Part shown: in pieces, positions 35,488 to 44,454 of the stretch
Layout of the letters: each line of letters opens with the position of its first letter
Position numbering within the stretch: the stretch's first letter is position 1
From: Ruminococcus sp.
GTDB taxonomy: Bacteria; Bacillota; Clostridia; Oscillospirales; Acutalibacteraceae
Length of the DNA: 64,000 nucleotides
Direction of reading: 5' to 3'
NCBI GenBank assembly: GCA_022768065.1
Contig: JALELS010000006.1
Coordinates: 62,001-126,000, forward strand
Made by a program: the position numbers and the translations under genes
Notes under the pieces: model-generated
Told to the model about the DNA's origin: nothing
The model's database searches: none
What the model saw: only the letters and a program-made list of their open reading frames with translations

Positions 35488-35520
35488 ATAATATCACCAT
35501 AATCATACTTTGTCAATAGG
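35488..35520 (-). promoter_or_regulatory. cysK promoter with shared 23-bp motif
   Basis: TTGACA (35511-35516) and TATTAT (35488-35493), spaced 17, form a near-consensus promoter on the minus strand. The shared motif (35498-35520, read on the plus strand) covers the spacer and -35 box. CATACT (35504-35509) and AGTATG (35524-35529) also form an inverted repeat around the -35 box. A repressor for sulfur metabolism, such as a CymR-like Rrf2 protein, is a reasonable guess but no such gene is in the window. Confidence 0.75.
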
Positions 35521-35547
35521 ATTAGTATGTTTTATAGGTAAAAAAAC

Positions 35548-35573
35548 AGATAGGCAACAGAAATTGCCTATCT
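35548..35573 (-). terminator. Terminator after the rluB-type gene
   Basis: AGATAGGCAA (35548-35557) pairs with TTGCCTATCT (35564-35573), with a T-run on the minus strand and a shorter one on the plus strand. It separates the pseudouridine synthase cluster from the sulfur operon. Confidence 0.85.
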
Positions 35574-35632
35574 TTTAGAATATGACGTCTGATATTTGCA
35601 TTGCACCGCCGCGATAAAAATTGATTTTTCTA

Positions 35633-36343
35633 TTATTTTTCGGTAATCAAATTTAATTCATCGGCGGTTATTTCGCGGCACTCGCCGTCTTTCAGTCTTT
35701 CGTCAAGGAACAGTCCGCCCATTTTTATACGGCGAAGATCTACGACTTCATTTCCGACGGCGCAAAACATACGCTTTATCTGATGATATTTACCCTCACA
35801 AATAGTTATTTCACACTCTTTATCGGACAGTATTTTTATTTTTGACGGCAAAAAAGCTGTCCCGTCACGCAGGGTAATGCCGTTTTCAAGTACCGAAACA
35901 GCCTCATCTTCGATATTATCACGAAGCGATGCGACATAAGTCTTATCAATATGATTTTTTGGTGAGAGAATACGGTGTGCGAACTCGCCGTCATCGGTTA
36001 TCAGCACAAAGCCCGTAGTATCTTTATCGAGTCTGCCGGCCGGGAACAGCCCACGACGCATAAGCTCCTCGGGTACAAGGTCGCAAACGGTCTTTTCGCC
36101 TTTTCCGTCGCTTGCCGAAACAACACCTTTCGGCTTATTTAGCATAATGTAAATATGCTTTTTTATTGTAAAAATTTCACCGCGTACCCTTATTTCGTCC
36201 GTCTCGGCATCGACCTTTTCGGAACCGCTCTTGACCGTCTTGCCGTTAACCTCAACATCGCCGTGCGAAATCAGCCCCGCCGCGTCTTTTCTGCTGAGCT
36301 TGCCGCTGCCCGCTATAAGTTTATCTATCCGCTCTTTTTTCAT
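35633..36343 (-). CDS. RsuA/RluB-family 16S/23S rRNA pseudouridine synthase
   Basis: This 236-residue enzyme has an N-terminal S4 RNA-binding domain (RIDKLIAGSGKLSRKDA...) and a catalytic domain with GRLDKDTTG, where Asp106 is the nucleophile. NKPKGVVSASD and YHQIKRMF are further family motifs. It modifies a single uridine in rRNA; RsuA, RluB, RluE and RluF cannot be told apart reliably here. AAGGAG precedes the ATG. The DUF4830 gene lies 14 bases upstream. Confidence 0.9.
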   Translation of the reverse strand: MKKERIDKLIAGSGKLSRKDAAGLISHGDVEVNGKTVKSGSEKVDAETDEIRVRGEIFTIKKHIYIMLNKPKGVVSASDGKGEKTVCDLVPEELMRRGLFPAGRLDKDTTGFVLITDDGEFAHRILSPKNHIDKTYVASLRDNIEDEAVSVLENGITLRDGTAFLPSKIKILSDKECEITICEGKYHQIKRMFCAVGNEVVDLRRIKMGGLFLDERLKDGECREITADELNLITEK

Positions 36344-36357
36344 CCGTTTCTCCTTAT

Positions 36358-36843
36358 TTATTCGCCGGTGTTATCGGGTTTGGCAAAGCCGTGCATAAAG
36401 CCGTTAAGCTCTGTTGAGCACACATCTCCGCCTATTACCTTACCGTCATACACCAAAATATTTGCGTGGATAAATCCGGTATTTTCGTAACCGGTATAAT
36501 TTGTAATCTCATATGTCCAACGCTTTACCCGTTTTGAAGCGTACAAGGATAAATCAAATCCCTGTTCCTTTTGAAGCTCATTGTATTTTTCGTATACATC
36601 ATCAAATTCCGCGGGAATAATCACTTCGCAAACCTCGACAGGGTCCTCTTTTACACTCCAGCCGAACTGCGAAAGATATGCAATTCTGTCCTCGGAGGAG
36701 GCGGCTCTGATATTTAACGCCGCCGTTTTGCCGACCTCTGCCGTATGATGAGAAACAACAATCAGTACGACTGCGAGCAACGCCACAAAAAATATAAGCA
36801 GCGCCATTTTTACTTGCCTTTTCTTTACGGAGTATACGAACAT
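36358..36843 (-). CDS. DUF4830-like membrane-anchored protein
   Basis: This 161-residue protein starts MFVYSVKKRQVK, followed by one hydrophobic span (about 13-31), then an extracellular domain with SQFGWSVKEDPVEVCEVIIPAEFD split over two strands and a YNELQKEQGFDL helix. The pattern matches the DUF4830 family found mostly in Ruminococcaceae/Oscillospiraceae. No catalytic motif is visible and the function is unknown. GAGGTGA precedes the ATG. Confidence 0.75.
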   Translation of the reverse strand: MFVYSVKKRQVKMALLIFFVALLAVVLIVVSHHTAEVGKTAALNIRAASSEDRIAYLSQFGWSVKEDPVEVCEVIIPAEFDDVYEKYNELQKEQGFDLSLYASKRVKRWTYEITNYTGYENTGFIHANILVYDGKVIGGDVCSTELNGFMHGFAKPDNTGE

Positions 36844-36909
36844 ATAAATTCACCTCGAAGCAAATATATGCAACGAGGCGAAATAAAATACTATATAAGG
36901 CAGCAAAAA

Positions 36910-37452
36910 TTACTTGCTCTCTTCGGGAGCCTTTTTATGCTGAGCGGCAGCTTTGAGAGACTGACGCACGCGTCTGATCTCATTTACGGAGTTGGTAAGA
37001 CCCTCGTCTGCCATAGATACGACTCTCTCAACATATTCACCTGCGCTTTTGCGCATATCGTTGGACCACTTCTGCGCCTGCTCTGTAAGCTCCGCGGCGG
37101 TTCCTCTCGCCTGCTCGACGATACCGTTTGCCTTTTTGCGTGCTTCCGCCATAATATTTTCCGCCTCTGCCTCGGCGCCCTTTGTTATCTCGTGCTCGGA
37201 AACAAGCTCATCGGCTTTTTTCTTTGCGGCGGTTATAATGCCCTCGGCGGTACTCTGAGCCGCTGTAAGTATTTCTTTTCTCTCGGAGGCTATTTTTCTC
37301 GCCTGCATCAGCTCATCGGGCATATTAAGTCTCATATCCTCGATTGTGGTTCTGAGTCTTTCGACGTCAACTATCTGATTTGAAGTAAAAGGAACGGATT
37401 TTCCCTCGTCGATTATCTGCTCAAGTTCCTCTATTAAGCTTTCAATAGTCAT
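36910..37452 (-). CDS. Coiled-coil protein (ATP synthase b-subunit-like), ylb cluster
   Basis: This 180-residue, strongly helical protein is rich in Ala, Glu, Lys and Arg. Residues about 45-150 form a long coiled coil (EILTAAQSTAEGIITAAKKK, EAEAENIMAEARKKANGIVE). Automated annotation often calls such proteins ATPase or ATP synthase subunit B, but it has no membrane anchor and no nucleotide motif. It is encoded 33 bases after coaD in the rsmD-coaD neighbourhood of Clostridia. Role unknown; DivIVA-like or scaffold behaviour is possible. Confidence 0.75.
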   Translation of the reverse strand: MTIESLIEELEQIIDEGKSVPFTSNQIVDVERLRTTIEDMRLNMPDELMQARKIASERKEILTAAQSTAEGIITAAKKKADELVSEHEITKGAEAEAENIMAEARKKANGIVEQARGTAAELTEQAQKWSNDMRKSAGEYVERVVSMADEGLTNSVNEIRRVRQSLKAAAQHKKAPEESK

Positions 37453-37485
37453 TTGTTTTACACCTCTTATTTGCTGTCTCTCTGG

Positions 37486-37971
37486 TTATTTTTTTATCCT
37501 TTTGATAATGTCCTCGCGTATTTCAGCAGGAACGAATGTACTGATGTCACCGCCGAGCTCACAGACCTGTTTTACAACACTTGAGCTTAAGTACATATTT
37601 TCGGCACGCGTTGTAATGAATACCGTTTCAAGTTCGTTATTGAGTTTTTTATTTGTGAGCGCCTGTTGAAATTCATACTCAAAATCCGAAACCGCACGAA
37701 GTCCCTTTACTATGGCAACCGCCTCCTTGCGGCGTGCGTAGTCGGCGAGCAAACCGTCATAGCGGTCTACCTCGACATTCGGCATATCTGCGGTGCAGCG
37801 CTTCAAAAGCTCAACTCTCTCCTCCGACGTGAAAGCATAATTATTTTTTTTATGATAATTTGTCATTACGACAACGATGACCTTATCAAACATTTTCGCA
37901 CTTCTGCGGATAATGTCAAGGTGCCCCATTGTAACAGGGTCAAAACTGCCGGGACATATAACCGTTTTCAA
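37486..37971 (-). CDS. coaD: Pantetheine-phosphate adenylyltransferase, TTG start
   Basis: This 161-residue enzyme has the nucleotidyltransferase T/HxGH motif at Thr14-His17 in GSFDPVTMGHLDII, KGLRAVSDFEYE for substrate binding and the C-terminal LSSSVVKQ motif. It transfers AMP from ATP to 4'-phosphopantetheine, the fourth step in CoA synthesis. The start is TTG 37971, 7-8 bases after GGAGGGG, giving MKTVICPGSF as in the family; a more distal ATG would add 27 residues, overlap rsmD and enclose the ribosome binding site. It lies 16 bases after rsmD, the usual rsmD-coaD pair. Confidence 0.94.
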   Translation of the reverse strand: MKTVICPGSFDPVTMGHLDIIRRSAKMFDKVIVVVMTNYHKKNNYAFTSEERVELLKRCTADMPNVEVDRYDGLLADYARRKEAVAIVKGLRAVSDFEYEFQQALTNKKLNNELETVFITTRAENMYLSSSVVKQVCELGGDISTFVPAEIREDIIKRIKK

Positions 37972-37987
37972 GGAATCCCCTCCGAAT

Positions 37988-38524
37988 TTACTTTTTATAG
38001 GTAGTGAGTTTAGTCTTGGAATATTTATATTCCTTAAACTTTTTAATATCACCGACTTCTTCCGGTAATTCCTCGCGATAATCGGTTTCGCACATTACAA
38101 TGCCGCCGTCATTTAAAACACTGTCGACAAGCGACAGAGCTGTTTCTGCCATTTGCCTGTTATACGGCGGATCAAGGAGAATTATATCAAACTTTTCCGC
38201 GGTACTGCGAAGAAAACCAAAGCTGTCGGAATTTATAACCGTGGCTTTATCTGACAAACCGCAGGCTTTAAGGTTTTGCTTGACAACGGAAAAAGCCTCT
38301 GCGCTTTTATCAACAAACACAGCCTTTTCGGCGCCGCGTGAAAGAGCCTCTATTCCGAGCTGACCCGACCCCGCAAAAAGGTCAAGCACCGATTTCCCGG
38401 GAATATCAAACTGTATTATACTGAACATAGCCTCTTTTACCCTGTCGGTAGTCGGGCGTACGATTTCTTCGCCCTCAAGAGTCACAAGTTTTCGTCCTCT
38501 GGCTGTACCGGTAATAACTCTCAT
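37988..38524 (-). CDS. rsmD: 16S rRNA (guanine(966)-N2)-methyltransferase
   Basis: This 178-residue methyltransferase has the N-terminal family signature MRVITGTARGRKL, VRPTTDRVKEAMFSI, the SAM-binding motif LDLFAGSGQLGIEALSRG and catalytic DPPY. It methylates G966 of 16S rRNA. GGGGAG precedes the ATG. It is followed directly by coaD. Confidence 0.94.
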   Translation of the reverse strand: MRVITGTARGRKLVTLEGEEIVRPTTDRVKEAMFSIIQFDIPGKSVLDLFAGSGQLGIEALSRGAEKAVFVDKSAEAFSVVKQNLKACGLSDKATVINSDSFGFLRSTAEKFDIILLDPPYNRQMAETALSLVDSVLNDGGIVMCETDYREELPEEVGDIKKFKEYKYSKTKLTTYKK

Positions 38525-38591
38525 AAGTTCTCCCCATAAAAATGCTTCTAATATTATTTCATTATTTTATCACAATTGTCAACAGTTTTCA

Positions 38592-39248
38592 CTATTTTTT
38601 TAAATTTAAGAGCATTTTCTTTAATTCTTCAGCGTCTTTCGCGGTCTTTTCCGCTCCGGCTTTTTCGAGAACTTCCCTGTCGCGATAGCCCCAAAGCACG
38701 GCAATCATACTAAGACCCGAATTTCTTGCCGTTTCAACATCAACCTCGCTGTCGCCGACGTATACGGTCTCGCTCTTTTCGGAGCCCATCTTTTCCATGG
38801 CAAACAAAACATTGTCGGGAAACGGCTTGTTTCTGCGTTCTTTTACGCTTCCGACAACTGTTTTGACATAATCGCCGAACATTTCGCCGCAGAGCTCCTG
38901 CGCGGCAAAATCCGCTTTATTTGTAACAATAGCAAGCTTAAAGCCGTTTTCATAAAGAGTTTTCAGCATATCCGTAATTCCGGGATACGGTTTCGTTTTA
39001 TTTGCCATATTCTTTTTATAATTGCGGCAGAAAATATCAAAGCATTTATCAATTTCCGCCTTATCGGTGCCCATGGGAACAGCTCTCTCGATAAGCTTAT
39101 ATATACCGTTTCCGACAAACCTGCGCACCTCGTCGCGCGTTCTTTCGGGGTAACCCTCGGTTCTGAGTGTGTAATTTGTGCTGTCGGCAAGGTCGTCGAG
39201 AGAATTAAGGAGAGTTCCGTCGAGGTCAAATATAACTGAGTTTTTCAT
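38592..39248 (-). CDS. HAD-family phosphatase (phosphoglycolate phosphatase-like)
   Basis: This 218-residue HAD hydrolase has motif I FDLDGTLLNS (Asp8, Asp10), a helical cap about 15-80, motif II IVTNK, motif III Lys in RRNKPFPDN and motif IV YVGDSEVDVETA. It belongs to the Gph/PgmB group of small phosphatases; the substrate is not settled by sequence. ATG 39248 begins one base after the uvrC stop, with AAAGGA before it, so the two genes are coupled. Confidence 0.87.
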   Translation of the reverse strand: MKNSVIFDLDGTLLNSLDDLADSTNYTLRTEGYPERTRDEVRRFVGNGIYKLIERAVPMGTDKAEIDKCFDIFCRNYKKNMANKTKPYPGITDMLKTLYENGFKLAIVTNKADFAAQELCGEMFGDYVKTVVGSVKERRNKPFPDNVLFAMEKMGSEKSETVYVGDSEVDVETARNSGLSMIAVLWGYRDREVLEKAGAEKTAKDAEELKKMLLNLKK

Positions 39249-39249
39249 T

Positions 39250-41094
39250 TTACTGATCCTTTGCATTGTAATAATCGTAAATTTTCTGTGCGACGGACGG
39301 TGTTATACCCGGAACTTTTGAAAGCTCCGCAACATCGGCGTTTCTGATTGCCGTTATTGTTTTAAAATACTTTAAAAGAGCCGTTGCCCTTTTTTCGCCG
39401 ACACCGTCTATCTCGGTAAGCGAAAGAGAAAGCCCGCGTTTTTCGTGTTTTTTATGATGATACGCTATGGAAAAGCGATGAACCTCGTTTTGAATTTCGG
39501 ATACAAGAGTAAATACCTGGCGCTTGGAATTTATGGCTATCTCGCCGCCGTCGCCCGAAATTGCGCGCGTACGGTGACGATTGTCTTTTACCATACCGAA
39601 AAGAGGAATGTTAAGCCCGAATTCGCGAAGCACGGGTTCTACGGCGTGAACCTGTCCGATGCCGCCGTCGAGCAATATAAGGTCGGGTAATTTGCCGAAG
39701 CCCTCTTCGGAATTTTTACTTTTTTCATACTCGGAAAAACGTCTTGTAAGCACTTCGTTCATTGCGCGGTAATCATCGTTACCGTCAAAGCTCTTTATTG
39801 CAAAACGCTTATAAGCCTTGCGATAAGGCTTACCGGATTTAAAGACTATCATACCTGCCACAGAGTCCTGACCTGCGGTATGCGATATATCGTAGGACTC
39901 GATATACTCCGGAGTCTTTTTAAGTCCGAGTAAATCCTTAAGTTCATCGAGAACGGCAATTTCCCTGCCGGTTCTGCCCTTTTTAATGGCGAGTTTTTCT
40001 TCGGCATTTTTACGGCACATATTTACTATTTCAAGCTGTTCGCCCCTTGACGGAACAAAAACCGTGACCTTTTTGCCTTTTTTCTCGGTAAGCCATTGCT
40101 CCAAAAGTTCCTTGTCGGCAACCTCGCCGTCTACCGTAACGCGCTTCGGGATATTGTCTCGCATAGAATAATATGACGTTATGAAATCGGAGCGCATAGT
40201 CTCTTTATCACCTGGGTCGTCAAAGAAAAAGTGCTCGCTGTCAAAAAGTCTGCCGTTTGAAAATCTCAAAACCGCAAGGCACACACTGCCGTCAATATCG
40301 GCGGTTGAAAAAACGTCCTGTTCCTCAACCGATTTATATACAACCTTTTGCTTTTCCTTTATGCGTTCTATGGCGTTTATGCGGTCGCGGAGCTTTGCCG
40401 CCTGCTCAAAATCCAATTCTTCTGCCGCATTTTCCATTTTTTCGCGCAAATCGGCTATTATTTCGCGGCTGTCACCCTTTAAAAACGCAACTGCGCCGTT
40501 TACCGCCTCGTCATAATCGGCTTTTTTGATTTTACCCGTACAAAGTCCGCAACATTGCGAAATATAATAATTAAGGCATGGTCTGCTCTTGCCGAAATCG
40601 CGCGGAAAGACCTTGTTGCACTGCGGTAATTTGAATATTTTATTGGCCGCGTCCACACTTTGCCTTACCGAATACGAACTGAGATACGGACCTATATATT
40701 CCGAACCGTCATCTTTTTTATTGAACACGGCGGAAATCTTGCGATATTCACCTTCGGATATGCGAATGTAGCTGTAACCCTTATCGTCTTTTAAAAGAAT
40801 ATTGTATTTCGGCGAATGCTGTTTTATCAGACTGCACTCAAGAACGAGAGCTTCAAATTCGCTTCCCGTTACTATATAATCAAAACGGTCGACATTTTCC
40901 ACCATTTTACGTACTTTTATCGGATGGCGATTTTGCGAGCCGAAATACTGGCTGACGCGGTTTTTAAGTGCTTTTGCTTTACCGATATATATTATTTCCC
41001 CATCGGCATTTTTCATAATATAAACGCCCGGCAAAAGAGGCAGGCTCATCGCCTTTTTTCTGAGTATTTTCATTTTCGGATTCAAAGCACTCAC
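39250..41094 (-). CDS. uvrC: Excinuclease ABC subunit C
   Basis: This 614-residue UvrC has an N-terminal GIY-YIG nuclease (LPGVYIMKNADGEIIYIGKA, KALKNRVSQYF), a Cys-rich region, UVR domain (about 200-235), the RNase H-like 5' nuclease domain and C-terminal helix-hairpin-helix pairs (IDGVGEKRATALL, KVPGITPSVAQKI). It makes both incisions in nucleotide excision repair. GTG 41094 lies too close to AAGGG; TTG 41085 or ATG 41073 may be the real start, a difference of 3 to 7 residues. Confidence 0.94.
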   Translation of the reverse strand: MSALNPKMKILRKKAMSLPLLPGVYIMKNADGEIIYIGKAKALKNRVSQYFGSQNRHPIKVRKMVENVDRFDYIVTGSEFEALVLECSLIKQHSPKYNILLKDDKGYSYIRISEGEYRKISAVFNKKDDGSEYIGPYLSSYSVRQSVDAANKIFKLPQCNKVFPRDFGKSRPCLNYYISQCCGLCTGKIKKADYDEAVNGAVAFLKGDSREIIADLREKMENAAEELDFEQAAKLRDRINAIERIKEKQKVVYKSVEEQDVFSTADIDGSVCLAVLRFSNGRLFDSEHFFFDDPGDKETMRSDFITSYYSMRDNIPKRVTVDGEVADKELLEQWLTEKKGKKVTVFVPSRGEQLEIVNMCRKNAEEKLAIKKGRTGREIAVLDELKDLLGLKKTPEYIESYDISHTAGQDSVAGMIVFKSGKPYRKAYKRFAIKSFDGNDDYRAMNEVLTRRFSEYEKSKNSEEGFGKLPDLILLDGGIGQVHAVEPVLREFGLNIPLFGMVKDNRHRTRAISGDGGEIAINSKRQVFTLVSEIQNEVHRFSIAYHHKKHEKRGLSLSLTEIDGVGEKRATALLKYFKTITAIRNADVAELSKVPGITPSVAQKIYDYYNAKDQ

Positions 41095-41114
41095 CGCCCT
41101 TCGTTAAAAAATAA

Positions 41115-41141
41115 GGCACACCGAAGAAAATACGGTGTGCC
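41115..41141 (-). terminator. Terminator after the HPr gene
   Basis: GGCACACCG (41115-41123) pairs with CGGTGTGCC (41133-41141); on the minus strand TTATTTTTTA follows. Confidence 0.85.
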
Positions 41142-41161
41142 GTTTTAATTGAATATTTAAA

Positions 41162-41425
41162 TTACTCGGCAAAGCCTGATTCAACAAGCTTAACAAGCTC
41201 CTCAACGGCCTGTTCTTCATCGGGGCCGCCGGCAATGATCCTGATCTTTGTGCCACCCATTATGCCGAGTGAAAGAACGCCGAGAAGGCTCTTTGCGTTA
41301 ACTCTTCTCTCTTCCTTTTCAACCCAGATAGAAGATTTAAACTCATTGGCTTTCTGAATGAAGAAGGTTGCAGGACGAGCATGAAGTCCTACCTGATTTT
41401 GAACAAGAACATCTTTAACGTACAT
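41162..41425 (-). CDS. ptsH: Phosphocarrier protein HPr
   Basis: This 87-residue HPr has phosphorylatable His15 in VGLHARPAT and regulatory Ser46 in VNAKSLLGVLSLG, so it could both carry phosphate and be a target of HPr kinase in carbon catabolite control. Position counts hold from ATG 41425, which follows GGGGAG. A more distal in-frame ATG would add 23 residues and is not supported. It stands alone, without ptsI next to it, under a strong promoter. A Crh-like role cannot be excluded, but Crh lacks His15. Confidence 0.94.
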   Translation of the reverse strand: MYVKDVLVQNQVGLHARPATFFIQKANEFKSSIWVEKEERRVNAKSLLGVLSLGIMGGTKIRIIAGGPDEEQAVEELVKLVESGFAE

Positions 41426-41482
41426 AGTTATTCTCCCCAAATATTGATATATAATAATGTTTTTTCTTCGTACCGTTAACAT

Positions 41483-41510
41483 ATTATACCACAAAACTTG
41501 TCCTCGTCAA
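41483..41510 (-). promoter_or_regulatory. Strong promoter of the HPr gene
   Basis: TTGACG (41505-41510) and TATAAT (41483-41488) are 16 bases apart on the minus strand, with an extended -10 TGG directly before TATAAT. Confidence 0.85.
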
Positions 41511-41654
41511 CGGCTTTGACACGATATATGGGGGATTTTGCAATAATTCGGCTGTACCTCCAAAGACAAATCAAAACAATTTTAAATGTTTGTGCAAAAT
41601 AACAACCGCAAGCTTTAGTTCATATTGAATATACACAAAAAAATCGGGCACAAA

Positions 41655-42590
41655 TCAGTTGTTGACTTTTTGGTGAATCGGATATGTTTTTTCGCTTAAA
41701 ACGCCGAAGCTGTAACCCATACTTTTATAATATGCGATTATCTCGGGAAGTGCCTCCACAGTTGTGTTTTTCACCGCAGAATCGTGCAAAAGTACAACTA
41801 TTGTGTTGGATTTCGGTACTTTTTTACAATTCTCTATTATAGTGTTTTTAGGCTGTTCCCTTGATACGGCGTCACCCGAAGAAACGTTCCAATCAAAATA
41901 GCAATATCCTTTTTCTTGCACCTCTTTTGTCAGCGTCGTCATAATCCCCGGCGAATACTTGCGGCTTATGGTATTGCTGCTGCCTCCGGGAAAACGAAAT
42001 ATGTTTGTACGGACTCCCGTTTCATTGTATACGAGATCGGATATTTTCTGCAAATCGTCAAAAAACGCCTGCTCCGAAGCATACACCTGCGGATAATTGT
42101 GAGAATATGAATGAAGCGCGATTTGGTTTCCCGATTCGGTTATGTTTTTCATATACCCGTTATACTTACCGCCGTTTTTCACAAAAAAAGTCGCCTTAAC
42201 TCCGTTTTCATTCAGGATATCGATTATCCTCGGAGTGTTAGGCGACGGGCCGTCATCAAAGGTCAGGTAAACAACTTTGCCGGCATTGGCTTCGGCGAGT
42301 GCCCTGCTCTCTTGTTCCCTTTTAAGCGACACCTGCTCGTTAAGCTTTGATATTTCGCCGTTCAGACTGCCCTTTTCATCCGCAAATAACGATTCCCGTT
42401 CACTCAGCGATTGCTCCACAGCCGCCTTTTGTGCCGCAACCGTTTTTAGATTTTGCTTGGTTTTATTATATTTGACTCCGAACACCGCAAGCAGTATTGA
42501 GATTAAAATAATCAACAATGACAGAACAAATATCATTTTTTTAAACAAATTATTTTGTTTTACAACAATGCTTAACCTTTGCTTTTCCAC
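41655..42590 (-). CDS. Membrane-anchored polysaccharide deacetylase (CE4/NodB), GTG start
   Basis: This 311-residue protein has one membrane span (about 19-38), a coiled coil (about 42-100, many Glu/Gln/Lys), and a NodB-type deacetylase domain. TFDDGPSPNTP (Asp112, Asp113) and HSYSH (His160, His164) supply the metal site. FRFPGGSS and LLHDS complete the CE4 motifs. It probably deacetylates peptidoglycan GlcNAc or MurNAc at the cell surface, which protects against lysozyme. GTG 42590 has AAAGGA 10 bases ahead. Confidence 0.92.
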   Translation of the reverse strand: MEKQRLSIVVKQNNLFKKMIFVLSLLIILISILLAVFGVKYNKTKQNLKTVAAQKAAVEQSLSERESLFADEKGSLNGEISKLNEQVSLKREQESRALAEANAGKVVYLTFDDGPSPNTPRIIDILNENGVKATFFVKNGGKYNGYMKNITESGNQIALHSYSHNYPQVYASEQAFFDDLQKISDLVYNETGVRTNIFRFPGGSSNTISRKYSPGIMTTLTKEVQEKGYCYFDWNVSSGDAVSREQPKNTIIENCKKVPKSNTIVVLLHDSAVKNTTVEALPEIIAYYKSMGYSFGVLSEKTYPIHQKVNN

Positions 42591-42697
42591 CGCAATTACA
42601 TCCTTTGATTTAATTTACAACTCCATTATATAATACTGTTCGACAAAATCAAGTAACAAATAATTACAAGAAAATTAATAATTTATTAAGCGCAAAA

Positions 42698-42728
42698 ATG
42701 CCGTGTGAAAGAATGCTTCACACGGCAT
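42698..42728 (-). terminator. Terminator after adenine deaminase
   Basis: ATGCCGTGTGAA (42698-42709) pairs with TTCACACGGCAT (42717-42728), with TTTTTG following on the minus strand. Confidence 0.88.
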
Positions 42729-42759
42729 AATATCAACAAAAACTCTTATAAAAGTTTAT

Positions 42760-44454
42760 TTATTCCGCCGCAAGCCGGACCTCACTCTGAGTATCAACAT
42801 TAACAAGACCCATAGTGGTAAGCTTTAAATGCGGTATTACCGGCAAACTCAAAAACGACATAATCATAAACGGCTCAAAGCCCTTCGGCACACCGAGAGA
42901 ATACACGCTTTCGCGTACCTTTTCGTTTTGTTCCGCGGCAGTTTCCGCCGCCGAGCATGACATAAGTCCGCCTATCGGGAGAGGCATTTCCGATACTACC
43001 TTTCCGTTTTTAACCGAAACTATACCGCCGCCGAGCTCACGTATACGGTTTGCGGCAAACGCCATATCATCGGTATTTGTGCCTATCACAATAAGGTTGT
43101 GTGAATCGTGCGCCACGGAGGAAGCTATTGCGCCTTCTTTAAGCCCTATACCCTTTATAAAGGCGTTGCCTATATGGCCCGTGTTATGATGTCTTTCAAT
43201 AACGGCTATTTTCAATATATCATGCTCGATATCTATGCCGTTATTGCAGTCGAAATCAATATCCGATACCAAATCATCGGTCAAAAGCTGCCCGTCTACA
43301 AGCGATATAACGTGGCATTTTCTTTTGCCGTTATAATCGACGGCAAAATCAGACGAAGAGAGCATAGGCAAATTAAAGGAACTGCGCACCTTTTTTTCGA
43401 GTGCCTCGCTTACCTTCGGTACATCAAACCGAAGTGTTTTACCGTCCGAAACAACTTTTTCACCGTTTTTGTATACATCGCGAACAATCACCTTATCAAG
43501 ATCGTCGAGGACAAGCATATCCGCTTTGTACCCCGGCGCTACGGCGCCTGTATTTTTAAGTCCGAAACATTCCGCCGCATGGAGAGTAGCCATTCTTATG
43601 CCTGTTACGGCGCTCTTACCCATTTGTGCGGCAGAGCGGATTATGCTGTCTATGTGTCCGTTTGAAATAAGATCGGCCGGGTGTTTATCGTCGGTTACCA
43701 AAAGGCATCTTTGCTCCCACGGATCGTCAAACAAAGGCAAAAGACCCGAGAGATTTCTCGCCGCAGTACCCTGTCTTATCATTATTCTCTGACCCTTGCG
43801 TATGCGCTCTTTGGCTTCATCGGCAGAGGAACACTCATGGTCGTCGCCTATTCCCGCGGAAATATATTTATCAAGCGGTTTGCCAGTCAAAAGCGGAGCA
43901 TGGCCGTTTACCACAAGTCCGCGAGCCAAAGCGGATTTTATCTTTTTTTCGAGTTTACTGTCGCCTGCTACCACGCCGACGTAATTCATAACTTCACCGA
44001 GACCGAGGACGCGCTTTTCGGAATAAAATTCTTCTATATCATCTGCCGAGAGAACCGCACCCGATTCATCAAAGCCCGTTGCCGGAACGCAAGACGGTAT
44101 TACGAAATATACGGTAAGCGGAAGTCCCTCGCTTGATTCAAGCATATAACGAAGTCCCTCTTTACCGCTGACATTGGCTATTTCGTGCGGATCTGCTATT
44201 ACTGCGGTTGTACCGTGAGAAACTGCGGTTTTGGCAAATTCGGGGCAAGTGAGCATTGTGCTTTCAATATGTATATGACCGTCTATAAATCCGGGGCAAA
44301 TGTATTTTCCCGTAACGTCGATTACTTCATCGGCTTCATCATCGCCGTAATCATCCACGCCCAAAATAACTCCGTTTTCAAAAAGGACATTTGTCTTTAT
44401 GAGTTCGCCCGTAAAAACATTGACTACCGTTCCGTTTTTAAATAACTTTTTCAT
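42760..44454 (-). CDS. ade: Adenine deaminase
   Basis: This 564-residue amidohydrolase has GFIDGHIHIESTM, HGTTAVIADPHEI and NGHAPLL, metal-binding segments of the Ade family, as well as GIGDDHECSS and the C-terminal adenine deaminase domain (IERHHNTGHIG, ASSVAHDSHN). It converts adenine to hypoxanthine, which the hpt product in this window could salvage. AAGGAG precedes the ATG at 44454. It is a single-gene unit with its own terminator; no purine riboswitch is visible upstream. Confidence 0.94.
   Translation of the reverse strand: MKKLFKNGTVVNVFTGELIKTNVLFENGVILGVDDYGDDEADEVIDVTGKYICPGFIDGHIHIESTMLTCPEFAKTAVSHGTTAVIADPHEIANVSGKEGLRYMLESSEGLPLTVYFVIPSCVPATGFDESGAVLSADDIEEFYSEKRVLGLGEVMNYVGVVAGDSKLEKKIKSALARGLVVNGHAPLLTGKPLDKYISAGIGDDHECSSADEAKERIRKGQRIMIRQGTAARNLSGLLPLFDDPWEQRCLLVTDDKHPADLISNGHIDSIIRSAAQMGKSAVTGIRMATLHAAECFGLKNTGAVAPGYKADMLVLDDLDKVIVRDVYKNGEKVVSDGKTLRFDVPKVSEALEKKVRSSFNLPMLSSSDFAVDYNGKRKCHVISLVDGQLLTDDLVSDIDFDCNNGIDIEHDILKIAVIERHHNTGHIGNAFIKGIGLKEGAIASSVAHDSHNLIVIGTNTDDMAFAANRIRELGGGIVSVKNGKVVSEMPLPIGGLMSCSAAETAAEQNEKVRESVYSLGVPKGFEPFMIMSFLSLPVIPHLKLTTMGLVNVDTQSEVRLAAE

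Noticed and set aside
36910..37452. True ATP synthase b subunit
   Set aside because: There is no membrane anchor and no atp operon; the resemblance is limited to an Ala/Glu/Lys-rich coiled coil.
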